Assembly: GCA_011800805.1 (NCBI GenBank)
Contig: MPNW01000175.1
Location: 92,393 to 120,340, forward strand
DNA length: 27,948 nucleotides
DNA from: Hirudo medicinalis
Lineage: Eukaryota; Annelida; Clitellata; Hirudinida; Hirudinidae
Direction: 5' to 3'
The notes below the pieces were generated by a model. That model was not told where the DNA came from, made no database searches, and saw only the letters and a list, made by a program, of their open reading frames with translations. The position numbers and the translations under genes are program-made. Shown here in pieces: positions 9,656 to 21,224 of this stretch (within the stretch, counting starts at the first letter, position 1; every line of letters starts with the position of its first letter).

Positions 9656-9868
9656 TTTTGAAGGAAATGGGTGTTGGCCAAGTGATGGGCCAAACCCACT
9701 CGCGGGCGGGTAACATAAGTTTCCGCCATTTACCCCTATCCCTAACCTGAAAAACCGTGGAAAACTGACGAAATTTGCTCCCCGCGTGTTGGCTTTTGCC
9801 AGTCTCTTCTCCAGATTATCCAAATTCTGACTACGGTGTTCGGACAGATTCATAATTAAATAGATCAA
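9623..9868 (-). CDS. Minus-strand open frame, possible exon, unknown product
   Basis: The first half reads NLDNLEKRLAKANTRGANFV and then FPRFFR, followed by a donor-like TTTTTCAG|GTTAGG; TAGTCAG before AATTTGGATAATC is a possible acceptor. The second half is Gly/Pro-rich and less convincing. Two frames look protein-like in the same stretch, so the model is unsure. If real it converges on the WWE gene. No family is recognised. Confidence 0.2.
   Translation of the reverse strand: MIYLIMNLSEHRSQNLDNLEKRLAKANTRGANFVSFPRFFRLGIGVNGGNLCYPPASGFGPSLGQHPFPSKPKEDSKIYFL
9631..9636 (+). terminator. Polyadenylation signal AATAAA
   Basis: A canonical hexamer about 330 bases after the WWE-gene stop codon, followed by a T-rich stretch. 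It is the first clear one downstream. Confidence 0.55.
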
Positions 9869-10031
9869 TAAATTTTCTTAAAATGTGACCTCTACTAGTT
9901 TCGAAAAGGTTTTCTAAGAACGTTCTAAAGAAATTATGACCTTCTTATTCATAATGGGCTTTCTGGACAGCCATTCGCAGAAACGATACGCTTCCTGCAT
10001 TGGTGATTTTGTTCAGGAATTTGTTTTCCAC

Positions 10032-10141
10032 CTGGAAACATCGCTTGGAACGGCCGAGTGAGAGAAATTAGAAGAGTAAGCTCCATTGGAAAAACTCGGA
10101 ATGGCTGCTTTATAAGGCTGAATCGCCCGATAGAAATACAT
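10032..10141 (-). CDS. Minus-strand candidate first exon, unknown product
   Basis: ATG at 10141 opens a frame reading MYFYRAIQPYKAAIPSFSNG, then FSHSAVPSDVS, ending at a donor TTTCCAG|GTGGAA (phase 2). Composition is protein-like, Ser/Ala/Tyr-rich. The next exon is not clear. A different frame is also open over the same bases. Confidence 0.2.
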
Positions 10142-10460
10142 TTTATATTCAATTCGAGATAAAAATGCAATCACCATCATGGATTTTATTTTAAGGCTTT
10201 AGAAGCATGTTTGAAATAATTACAACCGTACCTGTTACCTTCTGATTGATATTTTGGAAAATGAACATTTTCTGCTAAAGTTTTAATTTAACCAAATCTT
10301 GGTAGTGCAGTTGTTACCCTTGATTACTGAAGGTGAGTAGAAACGATGTCAATAATCATAGGAATGAAAATATCGCGAGATGCATCGCACGATGGTGCAT
10401 TCTTTAAACACTTTTTTCGCTTTTAGGAAATTATATTTTTCATAACTAATTAATTTAAAA
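10142..10460. other. No recognisable feature
   Basis: AT-rich; frames on both strands are short. Confidence 0.4.
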
Positions 10461-10595
10461 CTAAATATTTAAACTTCTGCCGTTCTCCTGAAGCCACCAA
10501 GGGAATGTGTTGATGTAACCGAATTGTTCCTCAATGTTCAGTTGTCCATAATACGAGAGAACATAATACGAGGAGAAAGAAATATTTATGACTGC
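10461..10595 (-). CDS. Minus-strand terminal exon candidate, unknown product
   Basis: A strong acceptor (TTCCAATTTTAG) is followed by 44 codons in phase 0 and TAG at 10461-10463. The peptide, rich in Tyr and other aromatics, includes SYYVLSYYGQLNIEEQFGYI and NTFPWWLQENGR. It looks like a genuine protein end, but I do not recognise it. It could belong to the same gene as the island at 11359-11441, but an exon would be missing because that island exits in phase 1. Confidence 0.35.
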   Translation of the reverse strand, partial: AVINISFSSYYVLSYYGQLNIEEQFGYINTFPWWLQENGRSLNI

Positions 10596-11094
10596 CTAAA
10601 ATTGGAATCGATTTAGATTATTAACCGGAGACATCTTCGATTCCAGGACATTTCTAAAGATTCATAAATTCATATTTTAACTGCATGCTTTCAAATCAAC
10701 GGAATGAACCCATTTGTATATGTTCCGTGGTCGGTTAATTAGGGGAAATTAGGAAGAATTTTATTGAGGTATAATGGCTTGTTCAATTTAAAACTTCAAC
10801 GAAATATGAACGTAGTTACAGTGCTACATTTAAAGTAATATTTGTAATTGTAGTGTAATAGTAGTTTCACTTTTACAATTTGTTAGCTACAGTTTAATCT
10901 TAATGTTAGGAACATTTATCGTAACTTGTTTTCAAAGCAAATTAGGGAATGACAGGTTTAAATTTTTGAGTAATTACTTGCTTAATAATTTGTTTTATTA
11001 AAAGTTTCACAAATGACCACTTATTCTTCGGTCGACTTTCAGGAAAGTTTCTTAATTTCGGTTGAAGACAAAATTCTTCCACTGCTTTGGCAGA

Positions 11095-11300
11095 GGCGCA
11101 GCTAGGGGTTTCGGCGCCCGAGGCGAGACTGATAATTTGGTGGCCCCTCCACCCCCATAGCTAAGACACTGTGCTTTGGATGTCCTGATCAGGGCCGCCG
11201 TCAGAAATTTCCGACCCCTATATTATGTCAATTTATATTATGTCAATGGTAAAGCAAAAAAGCCTCCCGCTCCCCTTTCTGCGGTCCTAGTCCTGACATC
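11095..11300. repeat. GC-rich island, probable interspersed repeat fragment
   Basis: Contains GGCGCAGCTAGGGG, GGCGCCCGAGGCGAG and AGGGCCGCCGTCAGAAATTT. It is far more GC-rich than its surroundings and without a protein-like frame. It resembles decayed interspersed repeats rather than a gene; the class is unknown. A short duplicated TATTATGTCAATTTATATTATGTCAAT lies inside it at about 11220. Confidence 0.35.
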
Positions 11301-11358
11301 TCATTTTATCGTGTGACGTTGGATAACAAAGACTTCATTTACTCTATTGACCTTTCAC

Positions 11359-11441
11359 CTCGAAGGACATAGTTCATGACGTTTGAAATGGTGAGGATAA
11401 AATACAACACCTCGGCAAACAAACCGGCCACATATCCGAAT
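11359..11441 (-). CDS. Minus-strand exon candidate with one hydrophobic segment
   Basis: Acceptor GCTAAATTAG and donor CTTCGAG|GTGAAA frame 83 bases (phase 2 in, phase 1 out). The peptide FGYVAGLFAEVLYFILTISN followed by VMNYVLR looks like a membrane helix with a short polar end. No family can be named from one segment. Confidence 0.3.
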
Positions 11442-12288
11442 CTAATTTAGCTGCTTAAATCGAACTGTGCCTGTTCTTGTGCCGGTTTGAAGGGTGAGAA
11501 CCGTTCTACAAATGTTCGTGTTTGGGGTTAATGATCTGTCGATCAGATGTTCAGGCCGTATTTCCTACATTGAAAGATATTTTAAAATATTGTGTGATGC
11601 TTGTATGTGCTTCATGAAGTGTTGTGAGTCAGATCGGAGGCAAAATTTGAAGTAACGATGAATATATTTTAGTTGAATTTTTTGTATGAGGACTTTAAAA
11701 ATTGAGTTTTGCTAAAAATTCAATTGTATTTATGCTATGATCATCATCACCATCACCATTATCATCACTGACATCATCGCCATTATCAACGGTGACATTA
11801 ACAGCCATCACGAATTTAAAAACCTTTCAAAGAACAATAAAAAGTTCGATTTCTCAGAACTTCTGAGTTTTACTCAAGAGTGTTTTAAGAATTTGTCGTT
11901 TTTTTTAATAATCTGCAATTTGTTTAAAATTAATTTGAAAACTCTTTAAAATTCAAGCTGAGTTCAATATTTATTTATACAAATGTGAACATATTTGATG
12001 ACGACTTGTTATTCTTGTAATTAAATTCATCGAAATTTGTTGAAAGTTCACCTTTAAAACTTTCAAAAAACTCAATAAGTAATCCATTAATTTCCACGTT
12101 GTTCGACGTTGAATTGAGACGGAGGGTTTATGGAATATTAGGTAATTAGAATATTGTCCCGTGTTACAAAGCATGATGCAACATTTCCTTCAGCGAAAAC
12201 AATTCTGACATGAAGACATTTTTGCAGTTAAAAATAAGCAAGTATCACCAAATATAATCAAGTGATGCTTTTATTAATTTTGTATTAT
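11442..12288. other. AT-rich stretch without a clear gene
   Basis: Contains a short CATCATCACCATCACC run at about 11737-11790. Frames through it are low-complexity artefacts. Confidence 0.4.
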
Positions 12289-15104
12289 TTATAAGGGGCG
12301 TGCCTTCCTTTTCTTGGCTGGAATGGCCTTCACCCTCCTCTCCATTGGTCGACGCAATTTGTAAGATTTGATGGGATTGGAGGACCCAGTCAGCCTCGAA
12401 TTTGTTTTACATCCGCAACCAGCATTGAGTACGTGGAGGTCATTGGAGCGTGGATTGTGACGTCATTTATGACGTTGATGTCTTGGAGGTTCCAAGATGT
12501 CATGGTATGTCTTGGTTCATTGGTTTTATTCTTCCAAGAGGAAGATTTTACAGATAATTTTCGTCCATGAGCTCGAAATAACGTCTCTGTTAGATGACAA
12601 AAAGGTCACTAAAACTATCAATTTTATCTGAATTTACTTATTCAGTTTTATCTGAAAATCCATCAATTTCTGGATTCGAGCCACGTGACTGAATTTAAGA
12701 AGTTTTTATTTAAGACTTATTATTATTAAATGATTATAATGGCATTAAATGACAATATTTATTAGACATAAATGCAAAAAATAATTTATTTTCAAATCAA
12801 GTCATCCATTTCAACTCCATCAAACATTGAAAGCCTTCGGCACTTTACCTCAAATTCTCCATCGATCCACACGAAATGCACACGGAGAGTTTATTTCCAT
12901 TCTGAGCAGTTTTCATGGCCACCCGGAAATTGTGGTCGAACGAGTGCAATTTAATTTCTGAGAACCAAACGACCGAAGATCCGAACTTATTTTGCAGCGT
13001 TCTCAGGTTTGTCTGTTTAAACGAATATTCGAACGAAAACAAAATTTAGGAACTCAGTGAAGAAGTGGAAATATTTCTTAAATAGAAATCAAAGAATCAC
13101 CGCCAAAACATGTCGTTTTGAGAAGCAAAAGTTTGAATTCTGTTTGAGATGAGATTAATTCGAAGGAAGGAGGAATTGGAATTAAATGAAATGAATTAAT
13201 GAATAAATGAACAAAATGAATTAATGAATAAACTAATTGATGAATAAATGAATTAATGAATAAATGAATTGATGAATAAATGAGTTGATGAATAAATGAA
13301 TAAATTAATTTATAAATCGACGAATTAATGAATAAATGAATAAATGAATAAAATGAAATGTGAAATTGGATTGAAGATTCCTCCTCAGATATTCGATCCT
13401 ACAACATATTCTGGACGAATGATTTGAATGTAATCGTGCTGCCAGAAACGTTGTCATGAGACCTCATAACAATTATTTTATTTATAGAATAAATATTTTC
13501 TCAATATTTATTTAAATTTATAATAGTAATACTATTATTAAAACAAATATTAGTACAATTATTAATGCAAATATTGTTACAAATATTAATACAATTATTA
13601 ATACAAATATTAACACAATTAATTATAAATATTAATACAATTAAATATAAACATTAATACAATTAAATATAAACATTAATGCAAATTAACTACAACTGAA
13701 AAATTCTTAAACATCGTACAATCAGATCAACTAAGATTAACCAAGCAGGAGTTAGTTCAGTTAATTATGATAATGATTAGGGACATTATCCTAAAAACTA
13801 AGACTATGTTTTTAGTTGGAATATTTTTTTTTTCATTTACAAAGTTTTCCTTCAAAAAGCAAATATATTTGGTTTTAATGTTTTGCTTATATTGATTTGA
13901 ATGCTGTTTTCGGAAACAATGATTTTGAAGGATTACAAAAATCATTCAAGTCAGTTCAACTCACCCTTCTATTCTTTCATTCATTCAGTCATTCGTTCGT
14001 GCATTCATTCATTCCCTGCATGAAGACACCTTCCTATCGGAATCTCAAAAAAAGGTGGCTGGTCATGACGAAGTTGTTGCGATGCAAGTTGTGCAAGTTT
14101 TATGAAGTTAGCATGAATGCTCATTTGAAATTGCTCCAGGTCGAAAGATCCTTCATTCATCCTTCTACTCCTCCACTCACTCGTTCATCCCTCTGTGCAT
14201 TCTTTTTTCTTCTCATTCATTTATTCATTCAATCATTCCTTCAACCACTCGCTCAATCCTTCATCGTCGATCGGATACTCATCAATTTAATTTTCTGATT
14301 GATTCCTTGATTGAAACGCTTCCTTTCAATCACCTGAAACACTTTTCAATCAAATATCCAAAACACGAAACTCTTTCCTTCCGTCCTGGAGAATGCAATC
14401 TCGTGGATGTTTAACCTCGCATCTCCTGTATCTCCGGGCGCTGATCACGTGACCTGGAAGACTGAAAAGTTCGACTTCGTCATCATTCTCCAGTTTCAAC
14501 ATGACTGTTGTCATGGAGATTGCTTGTTTTAAATACTAAAATCAACAACAGTAATGTCACGATGACATGACAAGTGACATTGAAAAGTATAATAATATCA
14601 TTGTAATTACAAGCAAGGTATCCTCAACTTTAATAATAATATTTTATATCATCAATAAAATTTTAATAATAATAATAATAAAAGCATGACTATAAATAAT
14701 CAGATTACCGCCTTTTGGTTCGTCAACCCCAACCGAGTACAACAGCCAATATTTTCCAACAACATCAGCAACAACAGTAGTACCGTTATCGCTCGCAAGT
14801 ACCTGGTAAAAATAGTAATAACTGAGAATATTTACACCTGCTAACCAATTATTTTGCACGAATCAAGGCAGGTGCTCGTTAATATCAATGCAAGAAGCGT
14901 GATTGGTCCGAGTGCAATCTTCTAATTATCTTGTACAAATGTCATTTTTAAGCTCATCAGTACCACGGGAGTGCCACTTCCGCTATCACCAACATCATCA
15001 TCATCACCATCGTCATCGTCGTCATCATTATTATCATCATAATATTCATCACCGTCGTTATCGTCATCGAGATCAGCATCACTATCAGGATTAAATGAAG
15101 TTAA
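12289..15104 (-). CDS. Multi-exon minus-strand gene, unknown product
   Basis: Exons in transcript order: 15104-14964 (acidic, weak), 14802-14709, 14504-14416, 13012-12849, then a terminal exon within 12510-12289. Acceptors TTTTTACCAG, GACAACAG and TTTAAACAG and donors GGCG|GTAATC, GCGAG|GTTAAA and TTGAG|GTAAAG are good, and phases match (0/1, 1/0, 0/2). Peptide pieces: DVVGKYWLLYSVGVDEPKG; MLKLENDDEVELFSLPG; SSVVWFSEIKLHSFDHNFRV and KLSVCISCGSMENLR; a basic end MERRVKAIPAKKRKARPL then TAA. The terminal exon is ambiguous: entry at 12394 keeps phase but has a weak acceptor, while entry at 12510 keeps phase and reads DINVINDVTIHAPMTSTYSM until a donor at 12410 or a frame clash. A third single-base error is possible. 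The fold looks beta-rich; I do not recognise the family. No 5' ATG was found. The gene points away from the CNG channel gene. Confidence 0.45.
13145..13345 (+). repeat. Imperfect AATGAATA-type tandem repeat
   Basis: GAATAAATGAATTAATGAAT and variants run for about 160 bases. It lies in an intron of the proposed minus-strand gene. Confidence 0.85.
13505..13700 (+). repeat. ATTAATACAA-type degenerate tandem repeat
   Basis: Repeats of ATTAATACAATTAAATATAA and close variants, almost pure A+T with regular C. Confidence 0.75.
14964..15104 (-). CDS. Possible acidic exon of the minus-strand gene
   Basis: The minus strand of a CAT/CGT microsatellite reads as a run of Asp and Asn ending in GDSGSGTPV, then a donor CCCGTG|GTACTG in phase 0, which matches the entry of the exon at 14802. 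The acceptor would be ACTTCAG at 15105. Because the code is largely a trinucleotide repeat, it may simply be intron or upstream sequence. Confidence 0.25.
14985..15080 (+). repeat. CAT/CGT trinucleotide microsatellite
   Basis: CATCATCATCATCACCATCG and onward, imperfect. It overlaps the possible acidic minus-strand exon. Confidence 0.85.
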
Positions 15105-15227
15105 CTGAAGTTAACTGAAGTTAGATTAAGAGATAAGTGGAACATTTTATAAAGTCGTAATGAAAACTGATCAACTCGTAACAGAATGCGCATACTGCGT
15201 CATTAGCATATCATTAGCATGTAAAAA

Positions 15228-15322
15228 ATATGTAATTAATTATATAATTTATATATAATTATAATTATATAATTATACAAAATATAATTATATATAATTA
15301 TATAGTTTATATTAATTATAAA
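15228..15322. repeat. AT-only palindromic stretch
   Basis: TATATAATTATAATTATATA and related near-palindromes, about 95 bases, just upstream of the first CNG exon. It could extrude a cruciform. It separates the CNG gene from the opposite-strand gene. Confidence 0.7.
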
Positions 15323-15343
15323 CTAAAAAAAATTTAATTCCAG

Positions 15344-15574
15344 TGAATGGCTTCGAATCCAGTCAGCGAGGCCTCCATGGCGGAAGTACGTCTGGAGTTG
15401 ATGGAGACGCCATCTTCCAAAGACACCAAATTGACGACGGGCACCCTCAAGAAGAGCGAGAGCAGCAGAGTTTTGGGCTTTGAGGGACTTTTGGGGAGGA
15501 AAGAGGAGAACCTGAACCCAATGGGTCAGCTGAGGAGGAAGTCACGATGGCTGAAGCTGAAGAATACTGTCAAG
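15344..15574 (+). CDS. CNG channel exon 1 (first coding exon)
   Basis: Acceptor TTAATTCCAG ends at 15343. The next bases are TGA then ATG at 15347, so an in-frame stop sits directly before the start and an upstream non-coding exon is expected. 76 codons, hydrophilic, Ser/Lys/Glu-rich (MASNPVSEASMAEVRLELME, later RRKSRWLKLKNTVK). The donor AAG|GTCGGA is weak and runs straight into an AAT microsatellite. Confidence 0.75.
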
Positions 15575-18500
15575 GTCGGAATAATAATAATAATAATAAT
15601 AATAATATTAGTAATAATAATAATAATAATAATAATAATTAATTGTAGGGCCATTCCGTCGTTCTATATTGTAATTATTTTGGTCTATTATATTGATTTA
15701 ATATGGTCAATTTGTTGTTGTACTTTATTTTTAGAAATATTATTGTACTATATTCTATAATTTTATCATTTGTAATAAATTGTATTTAATCATGAAGGTA
15801 ATAATAATAATAATAATAATAATATTAATAATAATAATTAAACAACAACAACAACAGTAATAATAATGATAATACTAAAATAATAATGATAATCATAAAA
15901 TAAAAAAAATAATAATAATCTTAAAATACAAATAATTACCAATAACAGTAGAAAGTAATTAACAATGCATAATCGTAATAATGAAAAGTTATTTGATTTG
16001 TATCAAGAATGCAGAAAAAAACCTTACTAATGTCACTAAAACAAATTTTTTTTATTATTTTATTAATAATTATTAAAAATGGCAACTTACTGAATGAATG
16101 CAATGAATGAATGGCATATTATAAATTAACTATTATTATTATTATTATCATTATTATTATTATTTATTATTATAGATAAAAATTAATAAGCGATCACAAA
16201 TGAACCTAATATTTTAATATTTGATCATTTAAGAACGTCACATGGGTCAGTGGAAAGTTTTCAATGTAATCGAAAGTGAAATTGTAGAAATAACTTTCAA
16301 TTAACCTTTGACCGGAGAATTTGAAGGAGTTCAAAGTTCATTGTAAAAGGTCGATTAGGTTCTTATGAAGGATTTCATCCGATGGACGATAAAAGAGGAT
16401 TACTTTTGGATTTCTTTTTTCATCCTGCTGTCTGGAATGCCTTACCTCCCCAAGTAAGAGATCAACCATCCCTGGAGCTCTCCAAACATTACCTGAAGAC
16501 CCACCTCTTCAGGACACCAACATGAAGCTAACGAAGACACAAGGCGCCTCTGACGCTATGCAAATGGCGCATTATAAATTAACTATCATTATTATTATTA
16601 TTATTACTATTATTATTATTATTATTTTAATTCTTCTTTTCTGCAACCGTTTCCTACTCTGATACCTGCATTCTGCTCTAAATAAATAAATGAATGGATG
16701 GATGGAAGGATGGATGGATGGGTGGATAGATTAAACTCTTTCAATCCTTCTCGATTCATGAACTACTTGACCTTCTGCTTGGGTTAAAGGTCACAGAGTG
16801 ATGGAAGCTTTTAGAAAGGAGAGTTCCTCAGGGAGTTCTTGAAAATGATTGGTGCTTTGTATCCCTTTGCTTCTGACGTCATAAGAGGCGAGAAGAATGG
16901 GTGGTGAGTGGGTTAATGATGGATGGATGGAATACAAACGAGATGCTTCTCCAGGAAAACATTATTCATCCTTTTCTGATGATATGAAGAAATAGGGCTT
17001 TAAAAAAAGAATTTATTACACACATTGATTTTGTAACTTAACGAAGTACTGAATAATTAATTAATTATAATAATAATATAAAGAATAATTAATTATTATA
17101 ATTTATTAAACACCACATAAGCTAATTGCTATAATTAAATAATCATCACATAAATTAATTATTTCAACTAATTAATTATTACGTAAGTTAATTATTACAA
17201 TTATATTCAAATTATTATAATTAGTTAATAATAATATTAAAATCAGGTAGCAAGCGCAATGTCTGGTCACGTGAGAGGACGTAACCGGGCACTGCATTCA
17301 AGGTCAGGGGGAAGTACTTTGACAAGGGAGGACTCGTTCATGAAGAGATTCTCAACAAGACAAGTTGTTCTTGTTGTTGCTGTTGTTAATGTTGTTGTTG
17401 TTGTTGTTGTTATTGCTGATATTGTTTTTGTTGATGATGTTGTCATTGTTGATGTTGTCCTTGTTTTGAGAATATTTCGAAACATAATTTGTGTTTTAAT
17501 GTAATGCATAAATTAAATTTATTTTTGTCAGCAATTTCTGCTGTTAGTTTTTATTTATATATTTTATGCAAATAAATGTTTTGACAAATGCAATCGCAAG
17601 AAATTATGAGAAACATTTGAAATTCAATGTTCAAATAAATTATATAAATTACTTAAATACATTCACTCATCTCCATAAAATGTTATCCTATGTTGTGTTA
17701 TAAAATGTAACGATAAAATATTAACAAAATCTCGTTCTTGGAAATACAGTCCACATTACAAAAATGTAATATTAAGCATAAATTATTTTTTCAAGGTTTA
17801 TTTCTGAACCAAATTCTGAACCAATAAAACAAAAAACCCCAAAATCCAAGTTGTATCCCAAGGGAATATAATTCCCTGTCTAGGGGTAACCTGTTACAAA
17901 ATTATTACAACCTGTTACAAAATTATTACAACCTGTTACAAATTATTACAACCTGTTACAAATTATTATAACCTGTTACAAATTATTACAACCTGTTACA
18001 AATTATTACAACCTGTTACAAATTATTATAACCTGTTACAAATTATTACAACCTGTTACAAATTATTACAACCTGTTACAAATTATTACAACCTGTTACA
18101 AATTATTACAACCTGTTACAAATTATTATAACCTGTTACAAATTATTACAACCTGTTACAAATTATTACAACCTGTTACAAAATTATTACAACCTGTTAC
18201 AAATTATTACAACCTGTTACAAATTATTACAACCTGTTACAAAATTATTACAACCTGTTACAAATTATTACAACCTGTTACAAAATTATTACAACCTGTT
18301 ACAAATTATTACAACCTGTTACAAATTATTATAACCTGTTACAAATTATTATGTTATTACGACGAATAGATAGGATTCTTTAAGTAATGGCTGAGTTGAA
18401 TGTGAAGGTGTGAATGTTATTATTGACGAACATGAGAAAACTGACGAATGGAAGAATTACATTAACCGGCGCAATGCTGTGACACAACCGAGGAAAGCAT

Positions 18501-20184
18501 AAATTAAGACAATTTATTGACAGGATGATTATTTTTAAACAAAAGTTTTAATAATTACTTTATATTTAAAGTGTGAATTAAAATACTAAAAATGCACAAA
18601 TGCCATGTATAATATCTCCATAATATCTTTGTAATTGGAGCACAAAAAACCACGAGTAAAAATTGGAAGCTTGGAAAAGTTTATCGACCGCTTCTTATTC
18701 TTCCAGGGGAAATTATGCGCACCACTGAGTGGAAAACAAGGATGGAAATACTTGCTCTTTGTTGGATGGCGAACCACGTGATGCGAGTCAAGGACGAAAG
18801 TGTAATTAAGCGGGAAACTTGATCAGATCTCTTTGATTGACTATTCCACGTGGAATAAATCTCTTTCTATCCAAGCATGGATGGATGGATGGATGGATGG
18901 ATGGATACGTAGGCGTATTTACATTGGAAGGAATGGTGGACGAGTATCCGGATGAATGGATATGTGAATGAAAGGGTGGGTGGATGGATGAGTGAATGGA
19001 TGGATGGAAGAGCGGATAGATCCACATTTCCAAGCGATGCGAACGCCGAAATTGGCTTCAACTCAATTGATTGAATTTCGAACGTGATGGAAGGCATTAC
19101 TTTGATGAATAAAAGTAGGGAAAGACATTTTTCCAATTTATGCAGCGCCACATGTGACTCAGCTAGAGAGGCGTTGAACCATTTATGATGACCTTATTTG
19201 TGGAGGACTTCCGTGGAGATTCAAGGTAGGATTCGAACAAATCACACTCATAACTCCTTCTCATCTTCGGATGCAGGAAGGCATCAAGCACTGAGTCAAA
19301 TAATCTAAATTTATCTGAAATTGACCCAATTGCTTCGAAGCCCTCAAAATGTCTAATAAAATGACAAGTTTGAACTAAAAACTAATCAATCAAGCAAGCC
19401 AACCACCAACGATTTAAATTGATACTCGATTTGAAGCAACTATCAAATTTTCCAACCATCCATCCATCCATCCATCCGTCATCCAATCATTCAATCATCG
19501 AATCATCAATTTCAGAACCACTCCAGCTCCATCCATCGCAACCATCAAATCCACCCAAACTCCACCACTCTGAGCCACAACCGCCTAGCGAAATCCTTCT
19601 CCTCCTCCTCCACTTCTCGTCTGCGTCACGAGAGCAGTAACCACACGAGCGACAACGAGGATGCAGCCAGCAAAGAAACGTCGGCAGCGAGCGACCAGGT
19701 CAGCATCGAGGGATTCGAAGAGGACAGGAAAGAGGAAGACGAACTTGGCAGCAGCAGATTCATCCTCCCAGTGTTTCAACCTGATGGTTGCTTCCTCTTC
19801 TATTGGTTGGCTCTCCTGACCTCTGCCATCCTGTATAACCTCTGGACCCCCATCGCGAGGGAGGCTTTTCCAGAACTCAATCAAGCGTGTCCGGCGGCAT
19901 GGTTGGTGGCCGACATCATTTGCGACGTCATATATCTGACCGACGTGGCCGTCCAATTCAGAACGGGTTACTTGGAGAGGGGGCTGATCGTGTACGACGG
20001 TAGAAAGTTGGCGAGGTGAGTGGTTGCCTCCACTGGAGGCATTTGGAATCATAGAGTGTAACCCGTCGAGGCTGATTGGATCGAAATGAAATTATATTCG
20101 AATTCATTTTCTACTCGTCACTGAGATTCTGTCATTTCCATGTGAATGTGCAAATACGATTAAAATAATAATAATAATAATAAT

Positions 20185-20219
<35 letters not shown>

Positions 20220-21190
20220 TAATAATAATAACAATAATAACAATAATAAAAATAATAATAACAATAATAATAACATCACCTTGAGACACCTAAGATGAAG
20301 CATTTTCCAATGTTGTTTGAAAGAAAGTACTTCAAGAAGAATTGAACGTCGATGGAATGAGTCATGAAAGTGTCATGTTGTGAGACTTAACGAAGAGACA
20401 TTATTATGTTAATTGCTAAAGATAACCACGGAAAGGATTTGTTGATTCATTTTTATTAATATTTTATTTTAATAATAATAATTATTATGTAATTATTTTA
20501 CTGCAGGTTGGCCGAATGGGGTGCGTTCTTGCATAGGGCGGCAATGGCAACAGTCGTAATGCGTCGTGTTCGAAACCCAGCCTGAACTGCCAAAGCGCCC
20601 TTGGGAAGGAGCGCCATATAAATGGTCAACAAATGGCCTCCGAAGCTATGCGTATGGCGCTATATAAATGAAGTACATTTACATTCCACAAACACAAGAA
20701 CCCTTAGGCCACTAATACCGTTCGGGTTAACAAAGGAAATACAATGCAATGTTCGGTTCTTAACTGACAAAAAGGCCTTAAACAGATTTTTTATAAAGTA
20801 CTTGTCAAACATTTTGAAAAATCAACGTTATTGACTGCTCAGGCGTGTAAAACGACTGTGAGTTACAGAGTTTACAATTTCATGCGACAAGGAGTTCCGT
20901 ATTGAAATGACTCGATCTGTGAGAACTTCATGCATCAATCTAACGACGATCAGATTTTTTACTCACAACGGTGGCCCCTTGTGGCTAATTAATATTGCAC
21001 AACAAATACATAATATTATAATATTATTGGGTTGAGTTAAAAATATATTTGTTGAATATTTGCACAGAAATTACACACGATCCAAACACTTCCTGTTGGA
21101 CCTTGCATCTCTGACTCCATTGGATCTCCTACAGATCTATTTCTCCAGCCATCCCATACTCAGGTGATCACCACCACCACCACCACCACC

Positions 21191-21224
<34 letters not shown>

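Noticed and set aside
12458..12475. TGACGTCA palindrome with a nearby ATGACG, a possible CREB site pair
   Set aside because: It lies inside a candidate minus-strand coding exon and far from the CNG start; an 8-base match alone does not support a regulatory claim.
15575..15760. Extension of CNG exon 1 into a poly-Ile reading frame
   Set aside because: It is read-through of the AAT microsatellite. Splicing at 15574 into 17247 keeps phase and restores the family motif.
17889..18355. CRISPR-like regular array
   Set aside because: Units are tandem with no unique spacers, and the surrounding genes are animal; it is a minisatellite.
20104..20289. Minus-strand poly-Ile frame
   Set aside because: Produced by an AAT microsatellite.
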